Shown here: one piece after another, positions 44,806 through 53,427 of the stretch | Position numbering within the stretch: position 1 is the first letter of the stretch | Layout: the number at the start of each line of letters is the position of its first letter | Made by a program: the position numbers and the translations under genes | NCBI RefSeq assembly: GCF_017833415.1 | Contig: NZ_JAFICC010000001.1 | Span: 186,001 to 250,000, forward strand | Length of the DNA stretch: 64,000 bases | Source of the DNA: Flavobacterium sp. 1355 | GTDB taxonomy: Bacteria; Bacteroidota; Bacteroidia; Flavobacteriales; Flavobacteriaceae | Direction: 5' to 3' | Notes under the pieces: model-generated | Seen by the model: only the letters and a program-made list of their open reading frames with translations | The model's database searches: none | What the model was told of the DNA's origin: nothing

Positions 44806-45717
44806 ATGATGCCTATGTATAACAATACCCCGGAAGATTATAAAAAAGCCGTTAGAGATAAATATGAAATAGAAAAATCCGGCAGACATTTTATTTATTT
44901 AAATAACCCAACAAGGGCAAAACTTCGTGATTTGTGTTGGGAAATATTTGAAGGAAATAAAATGCATCAAGATGATTTAAATGTTTTTAATTCATTATTA
45001 GAAGTACCGTTTGATCTTAATAAAAAGAATAAGTTTAGAGAGCAGATTGATAAGTTTAGACCTATCGAAACCTTTTATAAAGGAGAAACTGATCTTACCA
45101 ATATAGATGCAGTAAATCTTGCTGCCATTTTGGTTGACTATCAGCCAAGACCTTTTAATAAATTCAGAGGAGCAAATATTGAAGAAGAGATAAGAAATGA
45201 AAAACTAAAAGAGGTTTCTATTCCAGAATCAAATAATATAAAAGATAAAACAGAACAGACAATTCCTGAAAAAGTAAATTCGCCACAAATCACAACAATA
45301 AATACTAATATTAAGTCTCCACGAACCTTGATAGACAAATTAAAGCTTATTGCAATTAGTGTTGTGGTAGTTTTTGGTTTGGGATTTTTAATAAGCCGTT
45401 ATGTTTTTCCTAAACAGCAATGTATGCAATGGTCAAATGATCATTATGAAAAAGTTGATTGTGATTTAAAAGTAAATGGATTAACTTATTCTACAATTGA
45501 GCCATTTGATGAATTGAAGTTCGAATTAAAAAGAATTAATGTCTGCGATACAACGACTTGTTTTAAAAATGGCAAACCCATAATTTGGTATGCAAAAACT
45601 TCTAGTGGGGCTGATTTTTTTAATACGCACGGCATACATCCGGAAAATGATAAAGCTTTAAGACCAGTAACAGAATATATCCGCGGTAAATACAAAAAAC
45701 CGTGCAAATCAAAATAA
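44806..45717 (+). CDS. Single-TM protein, uncharacterised
   Basis: A 303-residue protein. The cytoplasmic N-terminal part (1-180) includes TPEDYKKAVRDKYEIEKSGR and a Pro/Thr-rich linker. One TM is at about 185-203 (LIAISVVVVFGLGFLISRYV). The C-terminal domain has four Cys (QQCMQW, VDCDL, NVCDTTTCFKNG) that could form disulfides outside the cytoplasm. It ends in a Lys-rich tail. No family is recognised. It is a single gene preceded by the phased ATTCC array and followed by a strong terminator. Confidence 0.6.
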   Translation: MMPMYNNTPEDYKKAVRDKYEIEKSGRHFIYLNNPTRAKLRDLCWEIFEGNKMHQDDLNVFNSLLEVPFDLNKKNKFREQIDKFRPIETFYKGETDLTNIDAVNLAAILVDYQPRPFNKFRGANIEEEIRNEKLKEVSIPESNNIKDKTEQTIPEKVNSPQITTINTNIKSPRTLIDKLKLIAISVVVVFGLGFLISRYVFPKQQCMQWSNDHYEKVDCDLKVNGLTYSTIEPFDELKFELKRINVCDTTTCFKNGKPIIWYAKTSSGADFFNTHGIHPENDKALRPVTEYIRGKYKKPCKSK

Positions 45718-45718
45718 A

Positions 45719-45752
45719 AAAGCGGATATACCAATTAAGGTATATCCGCTTT
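45719..45752. terminator. Terminator hairpin
   Basis: A perfect 14-bp stem AAAGCGGATATACC (45719-45732) / GGTATATCCGCTTT (45739-45752) is located just after the stop at 45717, between convergent genes. Confidence 0.85.
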
Positions 45753-45801
45753 ATATAAATAAAAACAATTCGAAAAAATTAGTGCAATTAGTGGCAAAAA
45801 A

Positions 45802-46647
45802 CTACCCAACAATTTCCCCGCCATTTATATGGATAAATTGTCCGGTAATATAACTGCTGTCTTCGCAGGCCAGAAAAACATAAGCAGGAGCAACTTCAGA
45901 TGGCTGCCCGGCTCTACCCATCGGATTGTCTTTTCCGAAATCTGAAACTTTGTCAAAAGTCGCCACAATCAATGGTGTCCATATTGGGCCGGGTGCTACG
46001 CCGTTTACCCTGATTTTTTTTGGTGCCAGCATGGCCGATAAAGATCTTGTATAACTCACAATCGCACCTTTGGTACTGGCATAATCTACCAAATGTTCGC
46101 TTCCACGATAAGCCGTTACAGAACTTGTATTGATAATAGTATCTCCTTCGTTCATAAAAGGCAAGGCCGCTTTTGTGATATAGAAATAAGGATAAATATT
46201 GGTTTCAAAAGTTTTTTGAAGCTGTGCTGCAGTTATTTTTTCCAGTTCTTTTTGCGGAAATTGTATAGCAGCGTTGTTAACTACAATGTTGATTTTCTTG
46301 AATGTTGTCTGGCATTTTTTTATGGCCGATTTGCAGAATTTCTCATCTTTAAGATCACCGCTTATAATCAGGCATTGCTGACCTTCTTTTTCAATTAGTG
46401 CTTTGGTTTCAAGCGCATCTTTATCTTCTTTTAAATAGACAATTGCAATATTGGCGCCTTCTCTTGCAAAATGAACAGCAACGCTTCTGCCAATACCACT
46501 GTCACCGCCTGTTATAAAGGCTACTTTTCCTAAAAGTTTGCCGCTTCCTGCATAGTTTCCACGAATAATTTCAGGCTGTGGATTCATTTGAAATTCATTG
46601 CCGGGAAGATTTTGTTTTTGTTCCGGAAATTTTTTTGGCTTTTCCAT
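45802..46647 (-). CDS. Short-chain dehydrogenase/reductase (GSP39/YhdF type)
   Basis: A 281-residue NAD(P)-dependent oxidoreductase. The N-terminal extension MEKPKKFPEQKQNLPGNEFQ is typical of the general-stress-protein-39 group. The Rossmann motif is in FITGGDSGIGRSVAVHF, the NNAA motif in VVNNAAIQFP, the catalytic Ser in INTSSVTAY and Tyr/Lys in VDYASTKGA. The C-terminal GRAGQPSEVAPAYVFLA is also conserved. The substrate is unknown. Its relatives are stress-induced, in line with neighbours. Confidence 0.9.
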   Translation of the reverse strand: MEKPKKFPEQKQNLPGNEFQMNPQPEIIRGNYAGSGKLLGKVAFITGGDSGIGRSVAVHFAREGANIAIVYLKEDKDALETKALIEKEGQQCLIISGDLKDEKFCKSAIKKCQTTFKKINIVVNNAAIQFPQKELEKITAAQLQKTFETNIYPYFYITKAALPFMNEGDTIINTSSVTAYRGSEHLVDYASTKGAIVSYTRSLSAMLAPKKIRVNGVAPGPIWTPLIVATFDKVSDFGKDNPMGRAGQPSEVAPAYVFLACEDSSYITGQFIHINGGEIVG

Positions 46648-46882
46648 TTTTCTTCACTTTATTCATTAATAGACTTAAAATTACGTGGATTTTAGTTCAG
46701 AAATTAACTGAAAAAAAAGAAAAATTAGCGTTATCAAATCTTTTCTTTATAGATATTCTATAAGATTATATTGAGATAATATAATGTAAAAAAAGCCCTT
46801 CCTGATTACATTTGGTTGTAATTTTTCGATGATTCATATCGGAGAAACCTCAAAAGAATTTCAACAATTTAATTAAAAAAAA

Positions 46883-47251
46883 ATGATACATCAAATCGAT
46901 ACAACAGACAATATTGTTGCTTTTAGAGCATTGGCAGAAGTAACCAAAGAAGATTTTCAGAGTGTAGTGGTTCCTGCGGTAGAAAAACTGGTAAAACAAA
47001 TCAATGAAATCAATTTCTTATTGGTTTTAGATACTGATATAGAAAATTTTACAGCTGGCGCATGGCTTCAGGATGCGATGTTGGGACTTAAACACCTGGG
47101 CAAATGGAACAGGGCAGCAATTGTTTCTGATTCTGAGGAAATCATATCTTTTACAAATGGGTTTAGTTATGTTGTTCCGGGCGAATTCAAAGGTTTTAAA
47201 AAAGAAGCTTTTAACAAAGCACTTAATTGGGTTGAAGGTAATATTAATTAG
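46883..47251 (+). CDS. SpoIIAA-like STAS-fold protein
   Basis: A 122-residue protein of the SpoIIAA-like (STAS-related) family: NIVAFRALAEVTKEDFQSV, a strand INFLLVLDTDIENF, helix AWLQDAMLGLKHLGKW and strand AAIVSDSEE. The family may bind lipid or nucleotide, and its role is not settled. It is a single gene with TACATTTG, a possible -7 element, at 46807-46814, and a terminator follows. Confidence 0.85.
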   Translation: MIHQIDTTDNIVAFRALAEVTKEDFQSVVVPAVEKLVKQINEINFLLVLDTDIENFTAGAWLQDAMLGLKHLGKWNRAAIVSDSEEIISFTNGFSYVVPGEFKGFKKEAFNKALNWVEGNIN

Positions 47252-47287
47252 AAAAATACTTTTACGGAATACCACTCCATACCAAAC

Positions 47288-47320
47288 AAAAAAAGCACTT
47301 CAGATCGAAGTGCTTTTTTT
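47288..47320. terminator. Bidirectional terminator hairpin
   Basis: AAAAAAAGCACTTC (47288-47301) pairs with GAAGTGCTTTTTTT (47307-47320). Confidence 0.85.
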
Positions 47321-47336
47321 GATGCATTACGTTTGG

Positions 47337-47618
47337 TTAACCTTCATAAAAGTTTCCTGTTATGTCTGTGCTTTTATTAACATTCTCTGATTTTTTGGCT
47401 TTAAATTTTTTGTAGCATGCAGAAGTAAGCAATGGCAATGCCAGTCCTGCAAGAAGATTTCCGGCTTTGTTATGTCCTGTTTTTTTTAATACTGCACCAA
47501 TGATTAATGTACTTACTCCGGCACAAGCTAAATGTTTTGCAGAGATTTTAGGATTATTATTTTCTAATAAACCAGCTGCTGCGTTTCCAATCAATAATGG
47601 GTTAATGAAATTTGACAT
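47337..47618 (-). CDS. Small hydrophobic hypothetical protein
   Basis: A 93-residue protein with two moderately hydrophobic segments (about 28-46 AKHLACAGVSTLIIGAVLKK and 52-68) and a Lys-rich C-terminus. It may insert in the membrane. No family is recognised. It converges with the SpoIIAA-like gene. It may be transcribed with the two small genes upstream, but the 95-base gap leaves this open. Confidence 0.5.
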   Translation of the reverse strand: MSNFINPLLIGNAAAGLLENNNPKISAKHLACAGVSTLIIGAVLKKTGHNKAGNLLAGLALPLLTSACYKKFKAKKSENVNKSTDITGNFYEG

Positions 47619-47713
47619 ATTTTTTTATTTATTTAATTTAACGTTATTAGTATCTGTATCCTTTCAGATTTTATTTAAAAGAGAAAGCACAATGACTTTC
47701 TTAACATTATACT

Positions 47714-47908
47714 TTAATTATCCTCTGTCTGGTTTTGTTTAGGTTTTTGTCCAGAATCTTCAGGCTTGTTTTTGATACTATGATTTGGACTGTTATCTAT
47801 AAATTCTTCTGCGGTCTGGGTATTGTTCAGTTTTAATTTATGAAGATATTCTATTGTGTCTTTTTCCGGACAATTGTCGTTGTCAGGATCATAATTCTTT
47901 TCTACCAT
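47714..47908 (-). CDS. Small acidic/polar hypothetical protein
   Basis: A 64-residue polar protein without hydrophobic segments, starting MVEKNYDPDNDNCPEKDTIE and ending in an Asn/Gln/Asp-rich tail. It is probably disordered. No family is known. It lies 17 bases after the 45-residue Lys-rich gene and is probably co-transcribed with it. Confidence 0.45.
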   Translation of the reverse strand: MVEKNYDPDNDNCPEKDTIEYLHKLKLNNTQTAEEFIDNSPNHSIKNKPEDSGQKPKQNQTEDN

Positions 47909-47925
47909 TCTGTTGATTTTAAAAA

Positions 47926-48063
47926 TTATAACTTTGCAGGACTCTTTTTTATTGCTTTATTAGAAGAGTCTTTTTCTGAATTTTTGACTGTACTTTTTGT
48001 ACTGGGATCGTTTTTAACGGTTTCTTTCTTGTCAGCAGTTGCTGTTGCGGTTTTTGTTTTCAT
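47926..48063 (-). CDS. 45-residue Lys/Thr-rich small protein
   Basis: A short frame running from the ATG at 48063 to TAA at 47926-47928. The product begins MKTKTATATADKKETVKNDP and stays rich in Lys, Ser and Thr to KKSPAKL. Such basic, low-complexity proteins in stress clusters could bind nucleic acid, like histone-like small proteins. Support comes from the TAATTTTGTAAAA element 27 bases upstream and the tight spacing to the next gene. Confidence 0.5.
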   Translation of the reverse strand: MKTKTATATADKKETVKNDPSTKSTVKNSEKDSSNKAIKKSPAKL

Positions 48064-48089
48064 GACAATAATTTTTATTGTTTTCTGAT

Positions 48090-48102
48090 TTTTACAAAAT
48101 TA
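48090..48102 (-). promoter_or_regulatory. Extended -7 element TAATTTTGTAAAA
   Basis: The coding-strand reading matches TAnnTTTG plus TAAAA, as at 8241-8253 and 50189-50201. It drives the small-gene cluster starting at 48063. Confidence 0.5.
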
Positions 48103-48307
48103 ATTCATGGACAACATTTTTCTTTTATAGAATTTAAATATCTAATTATATAATTCTCAGGATTTAATGGTTTTATAAATAAATTTTGTAAATTTATAGT
48201 AATGGCCTTTGGTAATAATTTTTAAAACAGCAATTGCAATCTTCAAAACGCATCTCTTAGCAATATGATTTTCATTGTTTTTATTTAATAACTAAAAATA
48301 GCTGATC

Positions 48308-48772
48308 ATGAATAAAAAAGGACCTATTGTATTGATAGAAAATAATCCGGAAGATCTTAAATTATTTAAGCAGATTTTTTCTGAATTAGAACTTTTAAAC
48401 GAAGTTCTTTGTTTTGATTCAGCAGAAGAAGCGTATAGTTATATAAGTACAAAAAGAAAAAATGCACTTTTAATGCTTTCAGACATAGCTTTGCTTAATA
48501 TGAATGACGGACAGGTTATACAGAAAACCTACAAGAAGCTGGGTATGGAATTCAAATGTCCGTGCCTGTTTTTTACTACTGCTCATGATCAGAGTTTTGT
48601 GATTGATCTTTATTCAGTGCCTCCCCAAAGTTATGTTATAAAGCCTTATAATTATGAGAAATTCAAACACATTCTAAAAACGGTAATTGAATATTGGTCG
48701 AATATTAAATCTATTGAAGATTATAAAAGTGATCCGCTAAAGCGAAATAATATTCAAAATAACCTAAACTAA
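48308..48772 (+). CDS. Receiver-domain protein with altered acidic pocket
   Basis: A 154-residue single receiver. Where an active receiver has two adjacent acids after the first strand, this reads LIENNPEDLKLF, with Glu-Asn-Asn. The acceptor position is still Asp59 in LMLSDIALLNMNDG, the Thr switch is in CLFFTTAHD, and Lys in YVIKPYN. Mg2+ binding is probably weakened, so it may signal without normal phosphorylation. A C-terminal tail (about 130-154) is Asn/Lys-rich. It is a single gene followed by a terminator. Confidence 0.8.
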   Translation: MNKKGPIVLIENNPEDLKLFKQIFSELELLNEVLCFDSAEEAYSYISTKRKNALLMLSDIALLNMNDGQVIQKTYKKLGMEFKCPCLFFTTAHDQSFVIDLYSVPPQSYVIKPYNYEKFKHILKTVIEYWSNIKSIEDYKSDPLKRNNIQNNLN

Positions 48773-48798
48773 AACGGCGACCATTTGGCCGCCGTTTT
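48771..48798. terminator. Bidirectional terminator hairpin
   Basis: AAAACGGCG (48771-48779) pairs with CGCCGTTTT (48790-48798) and is followed by T, between convergent genes. Confidence 0.8.
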
Positions 48799-48799
48799 T

Positions 48800-49213
48800 T
48801 TATATATCTGAATTTGTATTTGTGTTGTTCACCTCTTCAGATTCTATTTTTTTGATTTCTACCTTCTCTTTCTTTATAGCCTGTCTTAACAACCCAAAAA
48901 GGCTCATATAAATATTAGCAACAAAAACAAGTGCAAATAAGGCGATTAAATAGCCTCTCCAGTCATTTAATAATAATTTGTAATCGCAGAGAAAAATGAA
49001 AATAATTGTAATATAGTGACTAAAACAATATTCGCACGTAAATAAATAAAAAAACTTTCTTGTCAATATAGACCTGCCATTTTGCGAACGTTTGACACAC
49101 CACTCATGAGGTTCTCTAAAAATCTCTTCATGTGTTACGGTCCAGCTAATGCAGGAAATTGGAATTGCTAATACAAATAGCCATACAATTTGAGTTGCTA
49201 TAGTCATAAACAA
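48800..49213 (-). CDS. Three-TM membrane protein (DUF1360-like)
   Basis: A 137-residue membrane protein with hydrophobic helices at about 3-22, 58-77 and 86-108. The segment FTCEYCFSHYITIIF, a Cys pair before a helix, resembles DUF1360-type proteins. There is a charged C-terminal tail (KKEKVEIKKIESEEVN). The role is unknown. It lies 31 bases after the acidic-protein gene and may be part of the same transcript. Confidence 0.5.
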   Translation of the reverse strand: MFMTIATQIVWLFVLAIPISCISWTVTHEEIFREPHEWCVKRSQNGRSILTRKFFYLFTCEYCFSHYITIIFIFLCDYKLLLNDWRGYLIALFALVFVANIYMSLFGLLRQAIKKEKVEIKKIESEEVNNTNTNSDI

Positions 49214-49244
49214 ATGTTTTTAAGACAAGGTAAAGATAATTTAC

Positions 49245-49730
49245 TTATTCTCTCGGATGGTTTTCCGGATAATGTTCTGCCTCAAAATCATCCATATCCT
49301 CATCATCATCCAAATCATCACTATCAAGATCATCTTCATCATCCAGATCAGGATCATAATCTTCGTTTAGATCATCTTTTGTATCATCATTTGTAATGGC
49401 ATCATCTTCGTTTACAACCCTTTCCTGATTCGGAATATTCTCAGATCTTATATTGGTGTTTTTTTCAAAATCGACCTGTGGATGTTTTGGGTCTTCGATA
49501 AATTCTTCCTGATATTGATAAGGATCTTCATCTCGTGCATAATTATCATTATCAACCAGTGTGTTTTGTTCATAATAATCAGGATCACTTTCTCCAAATT
49601 CACGTTCATCGTGTTTCTTTAAGTCTTGTTTGTATTGGTCTTCATTAGAATGAGTTCCGTCAACAAGCGTATTTTGTTCGATATAATCAGGATCGTGCTG
49701 ACCATAATCTGGGTTTTGATGCTTTTCCAT
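49245..49730 (-). CDS. Ultra-acidic protein with internal repeats
   Basis: A 161-residue protein with a repeated unit: QHDPDYIEQNTLVDG near residues 11-25 and SDPDYYEQNTLVDN near 47-60, each in a similar His/Asp-rich context. The C-terminal third is nearly all Asp/Glu (DPDLDDEDDLDSDDLDDDED). It has no signal peptide and is probably disordered. It resembles the proteins at 7741 and 49782. No known domain is recognised. Confidence 0.65.
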   Translation of the reverse strand: MEKHQNPDYGQHDPDYIEQNTLVDGTHSNEDQYKQDLKKHDEREFGESDPDYYEQNTLVDNDNYARDEDPYQYQEEFIEDPKHPQVDFEKNTNIRSENIPNQERVVNEDDAITNDDTKDDLNEDYDPDLDDEDDLDSDDLDDDEDMDDFEAEHYPENHPRE

Positions 49731-49781
49731 AATTTTATTTTTTAAATTAATTTTTGATATCGAAATCCTTACTTCAGGATC

Positions 49782-50132
49782 TTATTTCTTATTGTTGTCC
49801 AAATCGCCGTCTTTTTCCAAATGATCGATGCTGTTCTGGTTAAAATCGTCATCAAGATCATTCGGCAGATCATTTATAACATTGCCATCCTTATTTAGTA
49901 CCGTTTCTTCATCCGGAATGTTTTCGTTTCTGTTATAATCATTTGTTTCATGATTGGCATCATTCAGATCATCTTCTTTATACTGCATGTCATCATTATC
50001 TTCTATATTATATTGATCGTTGTCAAATAAATTTTCTACAGAAGCATCTCTTTTTTTGTCGCTAACATCAGCTTCATCATGGTGAAAATTCCGTTCAACC
50101 TGACCATAATTTTTATTGTTGTCATTTTTCAT
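49782..50132 (-). CDS. Acidic Asn/Asp-rich hypothetical protein
   Basis: A 116-residue polar protein, full of Asp, Asn and Glu, for example DNDQYNIEDNDDMQYKEDDL. It shares the NENIPDEETVLNKD-type segment with the NIPNQERVVNED segment of the gene at 49245, so the two are paralogues. It is the upstream gene of that pair (51-base gap). It lacks the extreme Asp tail. Expression is expected from the extended -7 element at 50189-50201. Confidence 0.6.
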   Translation of the reverse strand: MKNDNNKNYGQVERNFHHDEADVSDKKRDASVENLFDNDQYNIEDNDDMQYKEDDLNDANHETNDYNRNENIPDEETVLNKDGNVINDLPNDLDDDFNQNSIDHLEKDGDLDNNKK

Positions 50133-50491
50133 AACTATAGGTTTTAAATTAACTTTTAGTTTATTTCTATGATTTTATTTTAATCTGTTTTACAAATTTA
50201 GTTCCTGACTTATCATTTTTACTTACAGAAAATTGTGTTGAAATTCTATAATTAACAGTTTTAAATCAAATACACATCAATGTCAGAAATCATAATCGAT
50301 TTTTCGTAAAGTCTTTAGTATTAGCATAAAATCTAAATGTTGTAAGCTTTGGATAGAATGATGTAAGCCAATCGATAGCTTCTGTAACTAATTTTGATTG
50401 CTTACAGCGAATGAATCTGAATTTATTTGAAATGCCTTTATAGGAAATTCAGGTGGTTTACATTCAAATTTAAAAATTAAAATACGTTAAT
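50133..50491. promoter_or_regulatory. Divergent promoter region, katE-like gene and acidic genes
   Basis: TAAATTTGTAAAA on the minus strand at 50189-50201 is the third copy of the extended -7 element and serves the gene at 50132. Nearer the catalase, GTAAGC followed by a GATAG occurs twice in 50342-50380, with a GCTTAC at about 50401. This is a possible operator pattern. No consensus promoter for the catalase is clear. Confidence 0.45.
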
Positions 50492-52642
50492 ATGAAAAAT
50501 CAGAAACCGTCAAGTTATGATGATCAAAATAATAAGCAGGAAGATCTTGATTTGAACAGATCAAATGCTAAAGGCCAATTTCTTACTACAGACCAGGGAG
50601 TTAAAATAAATGATGATAATAATTCCCTAAAAGCAGGAGAAAGAGGCCCTTCATTACTGGAAGATTTTATTCTAAGAGAAAAGATCACCCATTTTGACCA
50701 TGAAAGAATTCCCGAAAGAATAGTACACGCAAGAGGTTCTGCAGCCCATGGCTATTTTGAGTTATATAAACCGCTTGATAAATATACAAAAGCCGGTTTT
50801 CTAAATGATACCAATATAAAAACACCTGTATTTGTTCGTTTTTCTACGGTTGCAGGGTCAAGAGGCTCTACAGATTTAGCACGTGATGTACGCGGTTTTT
50901 CTGTAAAATTTTATACTCAGGAAGGAAATTATGATTTGGTCGGAAATAATATGCCTGTATTTTTTATTCAGGACGCAATGAAATTTCCTGACCTTATACA
51001 TGCTGTAAAACCGGAACCGCATAACGAAATTCCGCAGGCGGCATCTGCCCATGATACTTTTTGGGATTTTATTTCACTGATGCCGGAATCCATGCACATG
51101 ATAATGTGGGTTATGAGCGACAGGGCAATACCAAGAAGCCTGAGAATGATGGAAGGTTTTGGTGTACATACTTTTAGATTTATAAATAAAGAAAATGAAT
51201 CGCATTTTGTAAAATTTCATTGGAAACCGGTATTAGGAACCCATAGTGTTTTATGGGATGAGGCACAAAAGATTTCGGGTAAAAACTCCGATTTTCATAA
51301 ACAGGATTTATGGGAAGCCATTGAATCTGGAAATTTTCCTGAGTGGGAATTGGGGGTACAGATTATTCCCGAAAGCGACGAACATAAATTTGATTTTGAC
51401 TTATTGGACCCAACCAAACTGGTTCCCGAAGAAATTGTACCCGTTACGATTATTGGAAAAATGACTTTGAACAAAAATCCGGATAACTTTTTTGCAGAAA
51501 CAGAGCAGGTTGCATTTCATCCCGGGCATGTTGTTCCAGGAATAGATTTTACAAATGACCCATTGCTGCAAGGGCGTTTATTCTCTTATACAGATACACA
51601 ATTATCACGATTAGGAAGCCCGAATTTTCATGAAATTCCGATAAACAGAACCATTGCCCCAATGCACAACAATCAGCGTGACGGGCATATGCGTCAGGAA
51701 ATTGCAGTTGGCCGCGTAAGTTATCATCCAAATTCATTGGGTGGCGGCTGTCCTTTTCAGGCAAAAATTAACGAAGGAGGTTTTGCAAGTTTTAACGAAC
51801 GAGTAGATGCACATAAAGTTCGTGAACGAAGTGCCAGTTTCTCAGACCATTTTAGTCAGGCCACACTTTTTTATCAAAGCCAGACCGAAACAGAACAGGC
51901 ACATATTATCAACGCGTTGTGTTTTGAACTAGGAAAGGTAGAAACCGTTGCAATACGGGAAAGAATGTTGGGGTTACTATCTAAAGTTGATAAAATACTG
52001 GTAAGTAAAGTAGCAAAAGGTTTAGGATTAAAAGCACCAAAAGATTTGGATACGCCTATAAACCAAGGAGTAGGAGCAGATGCTGATCAGATGAAATATG
52101 AACCTAAAGAAATTAAGCCAATTCCTGATACTTCTGATGCCTTAAGCATGCTCAAAAATGACAAAGGTTCAGACACAATTGCGACAAGGCAAATAGCCTT
52201 TTTGTGTGCTGACGGTGTAAATGCCGCATCTGTGGCAAATATGAAAACAAGCCTGGAAAATGGCGGGGCAGTCGTCAAAATAATAGCGCCTCATCTTGGA
52301 ACAATTATTTCTGAGGAAGGCACAGAAATACCCGTTGATCAAAGTTATTTAACTGCAGCATCTGTACTTTTTGATGCCGTATTTGTTCCGGCCGGAAAAG
52401 GGATTTTGGATATAAAAAATAAAAATGAAGTAAAAGAATTTCTAACGGACTCCTATAAGCATTGTAAATTTATTGCGGTAGAAGGAGAAGGGATTGAAAC
52501 ACTTTGTTTTGCGCATAATGATAAAATCAGCAGGGATGTTGGTATACTTATTGGCGATCAGATTGCCGACGAAAATTTGGCTGCTTCTTTTACTGCCGCA
52601 ATAGGAAAACACCGCTTCTGGGAAAGAGAAGCGAACTTATAA
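50492..52642 (+). CDS. katE: Large-subunit catalase (HPII/KatE type)
   Basis: A 716-residue monofunctional haem catalase that disproportionates H2O2. The catalytic His is in RIVHARGSAAHGYFE, the Asn in LVGNNMPVFFIQD, and the proximal Tyr in RLFSYTDTQLSRLG. The C-terminal class I glutamine-amidotransferase-like domain (about 560-710, RQIAFLCADGVNAASVAN) marks the large-subunit clade. An N-terminal polar extension (1-70) is typical. It is followed by a strong terminator. It is likely stress-induced, given its neighbours. Confidence 0.93.
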   Translation: MKNQKPSSYDDQNNKQEDLDLNRSNAKGQFLTTDQGVKINDDNNSLKAGERGPSLLEDFILREKITHFDHERIPERIVHARGSAAHGYFELYKPLDKYTKAGFLNDTNIKTPVFVRFSTVAGSRGSTDLARDVRGFSVKFYTQEGNYDLVGNNMPVFFIQDAMKFPDLIHAVKPEPHNEIPQAASAHDTFWDFISLMPESMHMIMWVMSDRAIPRSLRMMEGFGVHTFRFINKENESHFVKFHWKPVLGTHSVLWDEAQKISGKNSDFHKQDLWEAIESGNFPEWELGVQIIPESDEHKFDFDLLDPTKLVPEEIVPVTIIGKMTLNKNPDNFFAETEQVAFHPGHVVPGIDFTNDPLLQGRLFSYTDTQLSRLGSPNFHEIPINRTIAPMHNNQRDGHMRQEIAVGRVSYHPNSLGGGCPFQAKINEGGFASFNERVDAHKVRERSASFSDHFSQATLFYQSQTETEQAHIINALCFELGKVETVAIRERMLGLLSKVDKILVSKVAKGLGLKAPKDLDTPINQGVGADADQMKYEPKEIKPIPDTSDALSMLKNDKGSDTIATRQIAFLCADGVNAASVANMKTSLENGGAVVKIIAPHLGTIISEEGTEIPVDQSYLTAASVLFDAVFVPAGKGILDIKNKNEVKEFLTDSYKHCKFIAVEGEGIETLCFAHNDKISRDVGILIGDQIADENLAASFTAAIGKHRFWEREANL

Positions 52643-52656
52643 TATTTTACTATATG

Positions 52657-52692
52657 AAATGGCAAAATTGAATTGATTCAATTTTGCCATTT
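52657..52692. terminator. Terminator hairpin
   Basis: A 17-bp perfect stem (52657-52673 with 52676-52692, loop TG) lies 14 bases after the catalase stop. Confidence 0.8.
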
Positions 52693-52735
52693 CCAATTTA
52701 ATATAAAGAATTGTCAGACTTTAAAAACATAAAAC

Positions 52736-53218
52736 ATGGCAAGTAAAAGTGTTATTGAATGCTGTGAGGCATTAATAAAGAAAAACCGGACAATATGTTT
52801 TGTCGAAAGTGCATCGGCAGGAAAAATAAGTTATGAGTTTTCTACCGTGATGGATTCAGGAAAAATCCTGATTGGCGGATTGGTCTGCTATCATGAATCT
52901 ATGAAAGAAGACCTGCTGCTTATCCCAAAAGGAACAATTGCACAATATACAGCAGAATCTGCTGTTGTAACAAAATTAATGGCCAGGAATTTTCATCGTT
53001 TTGTTAAATCAGATATTTGTGTTGCACTTACCGGGCTAACAACTCCGGGTGGGAGCGAGAGTCCGACAAAACCAGTTGGCACCATATTTTTACATTTTAT
53101 TTTTCCGCATAAGGAAATCGCAAAAAAGTACAGATTCAAAGGAACTCCCGAAGAAATCGTTAATAAAGCCATTGATGCAGTTGCTGCTTTAGTAACCAAT
53201 GAAACAAAGAATAACTAG
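52736..53218 (+). CDS. CinA C-terminal domain protein (nicotinamide-nucleotide amidase-like)
   Basis: A 160-residue single-domain protein of the CinA-C/PncC family, which deamidates nicotinamide mononucleotide. The usual ESCTGG motif reads VESASAGKISYEFST, keeping the Ser but not the Cys/Thr. The glycine-rich loop is in ALTGLTTPGGSESPTKPVGT. A helix-rich C-terminus (PEEIVNKAIDAVAALV) is typical. The changed motif makes activity less certain. It is a single gene between terminator and promoter regions. Confidence 0.8.
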   Translation: MASKSVIECCEALIKKNRTICFVESASAGKISYEFSTVMDSGKILIGGLVCYHESMKEDLLLIPKGTIAQYTAESAVVTKLMARNFHRFVKSDICVALTGLTTPGGSESPTKPVGTIFLHFIFPHKEIAKKYRFKGTPEEIVNKAIDAVAALVTNETKNN

Positions 53219-53427
53219 TACCGTCTGATTTATCAAACTAACGAAATTACATAAAAGTATAGAAGGTTTTAGTATCTGAGAATTTTAAGGTATTTTTAAG
53301 TTGTGATTATTTAATTGTATTTCAGTTGTTTAAGTGCTGTTTTTGGTTTTTATAAATGAGTTGTAAAATCTAATACCGTCAAAGCAAATATGTATTTGTA
53401 AATTAGCATTCAAATAAATAAATCCAA

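Noticed and set aside
47840-48088. Plus-strand 82-codon open frame
   Set aside because: It is antisense to the small genes at 47714 and 47926, and its product is a run of hydrophobic residues from Lys/Thr codons read backward.
49250-49400. Second set of TCATC-like triplet runs
   Set aside because: Same cause: the Asp/Glu-rich C-terminus of the acidic protein at 49245.
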